This document shows, one piece after another, positions 13,997 to 18,810 of a stretch of DNA of 18,810 bases. The notes under the pieces were generated by a model. It searched no databases. It was not told the DNA's origin and was given only the letters and a program-made list of their open reading frames with translations. Origin of the DNA: Archangium sp. (GTDB taxonomy: Bacteria > Myxococcota > Myxococcia > Myxococcales > Myxococcaceae); contig JAEUJR010001190.1 in the NCBI GenBank assembly GCA_016793585.1, positions 1 to 18,810 of the forward strand, given 5' to 3'. Each line of letters begins with the position of its first letter. The stretch's first letter is position 1. The translations under genes and the position numbers were made by a program.

Positions 13997-14694
13997 CACG
14001 GCTTGTCGAACGATGCCACGTCGACGACGCACCCGGAGCAGGTGACGCGCTGCCCTGCCTCGAGCTGCCCCACGAGCGGCGCCACCTCGAACGGCTTCTC
14101 GGAGAACACGGCCACGAACGTCTCGCGGCCCGTCGCCGCGTCGAGCACCGCGGAGTCGTCGAGCACCGTCGTGCCCTCCTTCACCACCTGCGCGGCCGTC
14201 GCGTTGAAGGGCGCGACGACGGTGACCTTCCCACGGCCATCACGATTGAGCACCACGGCGTTCCCCGGCCGTTCCGTCTTGACCGAGAAGCGCAGGGCAT
14301 CACCTTCGCGCAGGGTGTCGCCTTCACGCAGCGGGCTCACCACGTCTCCGCGTTTCAGAGAGATGGAGAGCAATGAGCCCTTGAAGAGCACCGGCGACGA
14401 CCTGCCGGGGAAGACCACCAGCAACGCGATGGCTGCGGCGAGCGCGACTGCGAGAAGGACGAAGGGCCTGCGCGAAGGCTTGCGACGCTGCAGCTGCGTG
14501 ACGAAGCGCTCCGCGGGTCGAGCGTTCACGAACGCCTGGGTCTCGACCTGCAACCGCTCGACGTACGAGCGGCACGTCTCACAGGTCGGCAGGTGCGCCA
14601 CCACCTCGGGCACCGCTTCTCCCGTCGCCGCCCGTTCGAGCTCGACCGCTGGCGGGCACCCGTCGCCTCGAGCTGGCAGTGTCGGCAACGTCAT
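13996..14694 (-). CDS. Zinc-finger anti-sigma factor with one membrane helix and DUF4384-like periplasmic domain
   Basis: A 232-residue inner-membrane regulator that should hold the neighbouring ECF sigma factor inactive. The cytoplasmic part has the zinc anti-sigma motif HLPTCETC (His34, Cys38, Cys41), with Cys13 further upstream. A basic stretch (RRKPSRRP) precedes a single membrane helix at about 77-96. The periplasmic part (about 100-232) has LREGDALRFSVKTERPGNAVVLNRDGRGKVTVVAPFN, the pattern of DUF4384, a domain often tied to caspase-like proteins. Its last 15 residues contain CSGC (219-222), a possible disulfide or metal site on the outside. The ATG overlaps the sigma stop by 4 nt (ATGA) and has a strong ribosome site 7 nt upstream. 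Sigma and anti-sigma pairs are normally encoded this way. Confidence 0.86.
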   Translation of the reverse strand: MTLPTLPARGDGCPPAVELERAATGEAVPEVVAHLPTCETCRSYVERLQVETQAFVNARPAERFVTQLQRRKPSRRPFVLLAVALAAAIALLVVFPGRSSPVLFKGSLLSISLKRGDVVSPLREGDTLREGDALRFSVKTERPGNAVVLNRDGRGKVTVVAPFNATAAQVVKEGTTVLDDSAVLDAATGRETFVAVFSEKPFEVAPLVGQLEAGQRVTCSGCVVDVASFDKP

Positions 14695-15170
14695 GAAGCA
14701 GCTCCTCCGAAGGCGACCCGCAGCTGCGTCTCTGCGTCCTTCAACTTCACGCCCACCGTCTTGCGCGAGTACCCCGTCTTCGTGGCGACCTCTTCCTGTG
14801 TCAGGCCATCGAGCCAGTGCAGCAGCGCCATCTCGCGCGTGGTCTCGTCGAGGCGCAGCAGCTCCGAGCCCAGACACAGCTTCGTCTCCGTCGATTCTCC
14901 CGTCGTGCCGCTGAACACGTCTGAGAGGCGGCCGAGGAAGCCACCCGCGCGTTTGCGCTGCGCGAGCTGGTCGAAGCAGACCCGCGAGGCGATGCCGTAC
15001 AGCCAGGGCAACATCGCCTTCACGTCGTTCGGCGGGTAGCGCTGCACTCGCATGAACGTCTCCTGCAGCGCATCGTTGGCATCGGCGTCGCCTCCGAGCA
15101 GCACCCGGCAGCGCCTGAACACGAGCGCGCCGTACCGGGTGTAGAGCTGAGCGAGCGCGTCGTTCGTCAC
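14691..15170 (-). CDS. ECF-family RNA polymerase sigma factor
   Basis: A 159-residue sigma-70 protein of the extracytoplasmic-function group, with only regions 2 and 4. Region 2 (about 5-75) has LYTRYGALVFRRCRVLLG, DANDALQETFMRVQRY for the core-binding/-10 helix, and LPWLYGIASRVCFDQLAQRKR. Region 4 (about 105-152) has the helix-turn-helix DGLTQEEVATKTGYSRKTVGVKLKDAE that reads the -35 element. It directs RNA polymerase to target promoters when released by the anti-sigma factor encoded next. The start is a GTG at 15170; a TAG five codons upstream in the same frame (the stop of the Big-2 gene) rules out a longer product. Length is on the short side but normal. It begins 15 nt after the Big-2 lipoprotein stop, so it probably lies on that transcript. 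Confidence 0.92.
   Translation of the reverse strand: MTNDALAQLYTRYGALVFRRCRVLLGGDADANDALQETFMRVQRYPPNDVKAMLPWLYGIASRVCFDQLAQRKRAGGFLGRLSDVFSGTTGESTETKLCLGSELLRLDETTREMALLHWLDGLTQEEVATKTGYSRKTVGVKLKDAETQLRVAFGGAAS
14702..14708 (-). promoter_or_regulatory. Ribosome binding site of the anti-sigma factor
   Basis: On the minus strand GGAGGAG lies 7 nt before the ATG at 14694 and inside the last codons of the sigma gene. The strong site would favour high anti-sigma synthesis relative to the GTG-started sigma factor, which has no visible ribosome site. Confidence 0.65.
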
Positions 15171-15185
15171 GAAGGAGCGAGCGTT

Positions 15186-17957
15186 CTACTGCACCACGAC
15201 GTTTCCCGTGGCTGACACCGCGCCGCGCACCGCCGTGAGGGTGGCCATGCCCGGCGACAGCCCCTTCACCTCGCCGTTGTTGGGCCACGCGTTGCTCACC
15301 GACGCCACCTGCTGCGCGCTCGACAGCCACGTCACGTAGGGCGTCACGTCCATCATCTGCCCGTCGGAGAAGGTGCCGCGCGCGGTCAGCTTGCGCTCCT
15401 CCTGCACGGCGAGCGGCATCGTCGACGGGTTGCCGAGCACGATGCTGGTGAGCGTCGCGTTCGTCACCGTCACCACCGTCGTGCCCTGCGTGCCGTTGAG
15501 CGTGGCGGTGATGGTGGCCGAGCCCGGCTGCAGCGGCTGCAGGTACGCGTACGTGCCCACCGTCGCGATGTCGGGGGCGCTCGAGGTCCACGAGACGAGG
15601 TACGTGAGGTCGCGCGTGGTGTTGTCGCTATAGACGCCGGTTGCGCGCAGGTACGTGTCGAAGCCGATGGGCAGCCGCGGCGCGAACGGCGTCACCTGAA
15701 TCTGCGTGAGCGTCGCCGAGGTCACCGTCAGCACGGTGGTGGCCGAGACCCCGTTGTACGTCGCGGTGATGGTGGTGGTGCCCGCACGCAGCGCGGTGAC
15801 GAAGCCCTTGTCCTGCTGGCCGTTGCCGACGGTCGCGACCGAGGGGTCCGACGACGTCCACGACACGGCGTAGCGGAGGTACTGCGTGGTGAGGTCGCTG
15901 TAGATGCCCGAGGCGTTGAGCTCGACGTACGCGCCGACGGGAAGGAAGGGTCTCGCAGGCGTCACGTCGATGCGGCTCAACGTCGCCGAGGTGATGGTGA
16001 CGGTCGCGCGCGCAGGAGCCACGCCCATCATCGTCGCGGTGATGACGACCGTGCCGGCCTGCTTGCTGTCGAGGTACGCGTAGCCCTGCGACATGAGCAC
16101 CTCGGCGACGGCCGGGTTCGACGACGTCCACTGCACCTGGTCGGTCACGGGGAACGCGGTGCCATCGGAGTACGCCGCGGTCGCCTCGAAGCCCGCGGGC
16201 AACCCGAGCGGAACGGTCATCGCGCCAGGGCTGATGGACAGCTGCATCAACGTCGGCGGCGCCACGTTCACCGTGCTGCTCGACAGCTGCCCCTGGAACG
16301 AGACCTGAATCGTGGTGACGCCGTTCGACAGGCCGCGCACGAGGCCGCGGGTCGTGCCCGAGCTCGTCACCGTCGCCACCATCGGCGTGAGGCTCGCCCA
16401 CGTCGCCTGCTGCGTGACGTCTCGCGTGGTGTTGTCAGAGAACCAGGCCACCGCGCGCAGGTTGGTGGTGCGGCCCGCTTCGACGCTCACCATCGCCGGC
16501 GAGACGTCGAGCGACATCAGCGTCGCGGCCTGCACCGTCACGTCGGCCTGCGCACGAATCGACCCGAGCGCCGCCCGAATGACGGTGGAGCCGCCGCCGA
16601 GACCACGCACCTGCCCTCGCGCGCCGGCCACGTTCGAGACCGGCGCGATGTTCGCGTCGTCAGACGACCAGAGCGCCTGCTCCGTCACGTCCGACTGCGA
16701 GCCATCGGCGTAGGTCGCGCGCGCCCGAACCGAGACGACGCCGTTGCCCGAGATGGTGACGGCGGGCGGCGTGAGCTCGATGGCCGAGAGCGCCGCGGCG
16801 GTGACGGTGACTGGCGCGCTGACCGAGCGCGAACCGAACCACGCGACGACGCTCGCGCTGCCAGCCGAGAGCCCTGACACCACGCCACGAACGCCGCTCG
16901 ACGAGACCGCCGCGATGGCCGGCACAGAGGACGAGAACGTCGACTGCGACGTGACATCAGAGGTCGAGCCGTCTGCGAACGTCGCCACCACGCGCAGCGA
17001 CGCGGTCGCACGAAGGCCCAGCGTGAGCGAGCCCGGCATGAACGTGAGCTGCGTCGGAGCCGTGTCGACCGCCGTCAGCACGGCCGTCGACTCCTGCCCA
17101 TCGAGCGAAGCGGTGAGCGTGGCCGCGCCCGCCGACTTCGCGACCGCCAACCCCGACGCGTCGACCGTGAACGTCACCGCGCTCGAGTTCCACGCCACCG
17201 CGCGGGTCAGGTCGCTGTCGCTGCCATCGGAGAAGTGGCCCATGGCCGAGAGCTGCAGCGCGCCGTTCACCGGCACCGACGCCATGCCCGGCGACACCAG
17301 CAACGACATCAACCGCGCGTCACGCACCGTCACGTCGGCGAGGCCCGTGAGCGCACCCACCGTCGCCTTGAGGCGCGCCGAGCCCGCCGACTTCGCGAGC
17401 GCCCTGCCCGGCCCCGTGAGCTGCAACACCGCGGCGACGTCTTGCGGGTTCTCGACGCTCCACTGCGCCGTCTGGGTCACGTCGAGCTTCGAGCCATCGG
17501 TGAGGTTCGCCAGCGCGCTCGCCTCGACGAGCACGCCCTTCACCACGCTCGCCTCGTTCACCGTCACGTCGAGGGACTGCACCTGCGCCGCGGGCACCGT
17601 CACCGACGCGCGCGCCTCGACGCCGTTCGCCTTCGCGATGAGCATCACCGCGCCAGCCGCCACCGCGCGCACCCGACCCGGCGAGAGCGTCACCACCCCT
17701 TCGGGCTCGCCGCGCACCTCGGCCGTCGCCGTCACGTCCGTCGCCGTGCCATCAGGCTGAATGAACGTCACCTTGAGCGGCGCGCTCGCGCCGAGCGGCA
17801 CCGTCAACGTCGCAGGGCTCAGCTCGAGCGTCGCGAGCGCTGCGGCACCCGCGTCCACCGCGGTGCCACCATCGGGCTTCGTCATCTCTTCAGGCGGCTT
17901 GAGACACGCGCTCACCGCCACCATCGCCATCAACATCCACGTCAGTCGATTCCGCAT
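15186..17957 (-). CDS. Big-2 (bacterial Ig-like) repeat lipoprotein; first gene of the sigma/caspase operon
   Basis: A 923-residue exported protein. The N-terminus MRNRLTWMLMAMVAVSAC has a clear lipobox (VSAC, lipid on Cys18), followed by an acidic/Pro linker. The remainder is ten tandem Ig-like Big-2 domains of about 88 residues with no other domain. I chose the ATG at 17957 because it gives a proper lipoprotein signal and has GGAAGAGG just upstream on the minus strand (17961-17968); a 39-residue in-frame extension is Arg-rich and unlikely. Big-2 domains usually mediate adhesion or extend a functional part from the cell surface; none is attached here, so it may be a structural rod. It is the first gene of a minus-strand run through the sigma factor, anti-sigma, caspase and second lipoprotein. 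Confidence 0.88.
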   Translation of the reverse strand: MRNRLTWMLMAMVAVSACLKPPEEMTKPDGGTAVDAGAAALATLELSPATLTVPLGASAPLKVTFIQPDGTATDVTATAEVRGEPEGVVTLSPGRVRAVAAGAVMLIAKANGVEARASVTVPAAQVQSLDVTVNEASVVKGVLVEASALANLTDGSKLDVTQTAQWSVENPQDVAAVLQLTGPGRALAKSAGSARLKATVGALTGLADVTVRDARLMSLLVSPGMASVPVNGALQLSAMGHFSDGSDSDLTRAVAWNSSAVTFTVDASGLAVAKSAGAATLTASLDGQESTAVLTAVDTAPTQLTFMPGSLTLGLRATASLRVVATFADGSTSDVTSQSTFSSSVPAIAAVSSSGVRGVVSGLSAGSASVVAWFGSRSVSAPVTVTAAALSAIELTPPAVTISGNGVVSVRARATYADGSQSDVTEQALWSSDDANIAPVSNVAGARGQVRGLGGGSTVIRAALGSIRAQADVTVQAATLMSLDVSPAMVSVEAGRTTNLRAVAWFSDNTTRDVTQQATWASLTPMVATVTSSGTTRGLVRGLSNGVTTIQVSFQGQLSSSTVNVAPPTLMQLSISPGAMTVPLGLPAGFEATAAYSDGTAFPVTDQVQWTSSNPAVAEVLMSQGYAYLDSKQAGTVVITATMMGVAPARATVTITSATLSRIDVTPARPFLPVGAYVELNASGIYSDLTTQYLRYAVSWTSSDPSVATVGNGQQDKGFVTALRAGTTTITATYNGVSATTVLTVTSATLTQIQVTPFAPRLPIGFDTYLRATGVYSDNTTRDLTYLVSWTSSAPDIATVGTYAYLQPLQPGSATITATLNGTQGTTVVTVTNATLTSIVLGNPSTMPLAVQEERKLTARGTFSDGQMMDVTPYVTWLSSAQQVASVSNAWPNNGEVKGLSPGMATLTAVRGAVSATGNVVVQ
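15189..17837 (-). repeat. Ten tandem Big-2 Ig-like domain repeats
   Basis: Each unit starts like 'ATLxxIxVTPxxxxLPxG', has a middle 'YSDGTxxDVTxxVxWxSSxPxVAxV', then 'GxVxGLxAGxxTITAxxxG' and ends 'ATVTV'. Starts fall at about residues 41, 125, 215, 300, 389, 478, 568, 658, 748 and 835. The last four units, nearest the C-terminus, are most alike. DNA similarity is modest but some blocks are shared, such as the 14-base CGCGTGGTGTTGTC at both 15613-15626 and 16423-16436 (plus-strand reading), encoding the same DNTTRD motif. Confidence 0.85.
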
Positions 17958-18118
17958 GGGCCTCTTCCACGGCAAGGAGCCGGCCGCTCCCGTTCGACGC
18001 GCAAGACCGGCGCCGGCCCGAAAAGTGGGAAGTGGCCTGCGTCGATTTCTGTCGAGGCTCAGAAGCCCGTGCACTTCCGCGCAGTTGCGAACCTTGAGGC
18101 CTCGCGTATGGGCGGGCC
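17958..18118. promoter_or_regulatory. Divergent intergenic region between Big-2/sigma operon and tesB
   Basis: This 161-bp interval is the longest gene-free stretch in the window and should carry promoters for the five-gene minus-strand operon and for the thioesterase. It holds a perfect 10-bp GC palindrome, CCGGCGCCGG, at 18007-18016, and an AT-richer patch near 18020-18055. I see no convincing sigma-70 or ECF promoter; on the minus strand a GGAAGTG (about 18071-18077) is only a weak match to an ECF -35 element. On the plus strand TTGCGA followed by TATGGG is too close to the thioesterase start to be a normal promoter. Confidence 0.35.
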
Positions 18119-18810
18119 ATGCCGTCCATCCTCGATGAGTTGGTCTCGCTGCTGTCGCTGGAGAAGCTCGAAGAGAACCTCTACCGAGGGCAGAGCCAGG
18201 ACCTCGGCTGGGGCGTCGTCTTCGGCGGCCAGGTGCTCGGCCAGGCCATCACCGCGGCGATGCGCACGGTGGCCGACGAACGGCCGGTGCACTCACTGCA
18301 CGCGTACTTCCTGCGGCCCGGCGATGTGAAAGCGCCCATCGTCTACAACGTCGACCGCATTCGTGACGGCTCGAGCTTCACCACGCGCCGGGTCGTCGCG
18401 ATTCAGCACGGCGAGCCCATCTTCAACCTCGCGGCCTCGTTCCAGAAGTCGGAGGACGGGTTCTCGCACCAGGACGAGATGCCGAAGGTGCCGCCGCCCG
18501 AGTCGCTGCCCACCGACCAGGAGCGCTTCGCCCGCCACGGCGCTTCGCTGCCCGAGAAGATGAAGGCGTGGGCGCTGGCCGAGCGGCCCATCGAGTCGCG
18601 CATGGTGGAAGACGACGACCCGTTTCATCCCGTGCCCCGACCTCCCGAGCGCTGCGTGTGGTTCAAGGCCAAGCACCGGCTGCCCGACTCGGTCGCGCTG
18701 CATCAGGCGCTGCTCGCGTACGCGTCGGACTCGGCGTTCATCACCACGGCGATGAAGCCGCACGCCGCGACGTGGTGGACGAAGGACATGCAGGTGGCCA
18801 GCCTCGACCA
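18119..18810 (+). CDS. tesB: Acyl-CoA thioesterase II, TesB (3' end outside window)
   Basis: The first 230 residues of a double-hotdog acyl-CoA thioesterase, which hydrolyses medium- and long-chain acyl-CoA to free fatty acid and CoA in the cytoplasm. It tracks E. coli TesB (286 residues) throughout: LEKLEENLYRGQSQDLGWGVVFGGQVLGQA, HSLHAYFLRPGD, VDRIRDGSSFTTRRVVAIQHG, ASFQKSEDGFSHQ, then HQALLAYASDSAFI. Asp204 in YASD corresponds in position to the catalytic Asp204 of the E. coli enzyme; the other active-site residues (Thr/Ser and Gln) lie partly or wholly beyond the window end. The ATG at 18119 gives the family's usual N-terminus; the ribosome site is weak. The frame runs open to base 18810. 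About 55 residues are missing. It is divergent from the Big-2 operon and probably unrelated to it. Confidence 0.94.
   Translation, partial: MPSILDELVSLLSLEKLEENLYRGQSQDLGWGVVFGGQVLGQAITAAMRTVADERPVHSLHAYFLRPGDVKAPIVYNVDRIRDGSSFTTRRVVAIQHGEPIFNLAASFQKSEDGFSHQDEMPKVPPPESLPTDQERFARHGASLPEKMKAWALAERPIESRMVEDDDPFHPVPRPPERCVWFKAKHRLPDSVALHQALLAYASDSAFITTAMKPHAATWWTKDMQVASLD

Noticed and set aside
12779..14914. A 711-codon plus-strand open frame opposite the caspase, anti-sigma and sigma genes
   Set aside because: The translation is Arg/His-rich and low in recognisable motifs, as expected of an antisense frame in GC-rich DNA. The minus strand encodes clear domains with catalytic residues throughout.
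10677..17957. The caspase operon as an anti-phage defence system
   Set aside because: Defence caspases are cytoplasmic and paired with phage or nucleotide sensors. Here the caspase, both lipoproteins and the anti-sigma sensor domain are exported or membrane-bound, and no nuclease, cyclase or TIR domain is present.
18083..18110. A sigma-70 promoter for tesB made of TTGCGA and TATGGG
   Set aside because: The supposed -10 box would lie about 5 nt from the start codon, leaving no room for a normal transcription start and ribosome site.
16744..18329. Two long plus-strand open frames opposite the Big-2 gene, rich in Thr/Ser or Arg/His
   Set aside because: The Thr/Ser-rich frame only looks protein-like because it mirrors the repetitive Big-2 codons. 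It has no start signal and no family pattern.

Overview
The window is GC-rich, tightly packed, chromosome-like DNA. Start and stop codons often overlap (TGATG, GTGA or ATGA), and there are no tRNA, rRNA, insertion-sequence or CRISPR signatures. Several features together suggest a myxobacterium or close relative (Myxococcota): a TIGR02996 'repeat-companion' protein, a secreted caspase-like protein, an ECF sigma/anti-sigma pair with a DUF4384-like domain, large Big-2 lipoproteins and a kelch-like remnant. This assignment is inferred from gene content only.

Layout. (1) 1-3643, plus strand: a tripartite efflux operon of MacA-like adaptor (5' end outside the window), stand-alone MacB-type ATPase, MacB-type permease and TolC-like outer-membrane channel, with gaps of 1 and 4 nt and a 1-nt overlap. 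(2) 3647-4872, minus strand: a TetR-family repressor followed by a SMI1/KNR4 (SUKH) protein. These are divergent from a plus-strand short-chain dehydrogenase (4921-5802), with a 48-bp control region between them that contains an inverted repeat. (3) 5832-7910, plus strand: a small two-helix membrane protein, then a TIGR02996 protein whose C-terminal half looks like a degraded protein kinase. (4) 7882-9123, minus strand: an NmrA-like NAD(P)-binding protein and a membrane-anchored rhodanese. (5) 9211-10673, plus strand: a frameshifted kelch-like lipoprotein remnant and an LVIVD-like beta-propeller protein. (6) 10677-17957, minus strand: a five-gene operon, the most interesting part of the window. 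In transcription order it encodes a ten-repeat Big-2 lipoprotein, an ECF sigma factor, a zinc-finger anti-sigma factor with one membrane helix and a DUF4384-like periplasmic domain, a secreted caspase-like peptidase with a probable C-terminal beta-barrel, and a second large lipoprotein. (7) 18119 to the window end, plus strand: the first 230 residues of acyl-CoA thioesterase II (TesB).

How the genes may work together. The efflux operon encodes a complete export path from cytoplasm to outer membrane. The TetR protein most likely controls the divergent dehydrogenase. In the large minus-strand operon, one sigma/anti-sigma switch is linked by very short or overlapping junctions to three exported proteins, one with a visible His/Cys caspase dyad. 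I infer an envelope-sensing system in which the exported proteins are either inputs to, or outputs of, the anti-sigma factor. The sequence does not prove the direction of signalling. The longest stretch without a gene is the 161-bp region 17958-18118, so no gene-free stretch exceeds 300 bases. I see no convincing intrinsic terminators: convergent genes are only 3 bp apart at 3644-3646 and 10674-10676, and overlap by 29 bp at 7882-7910.
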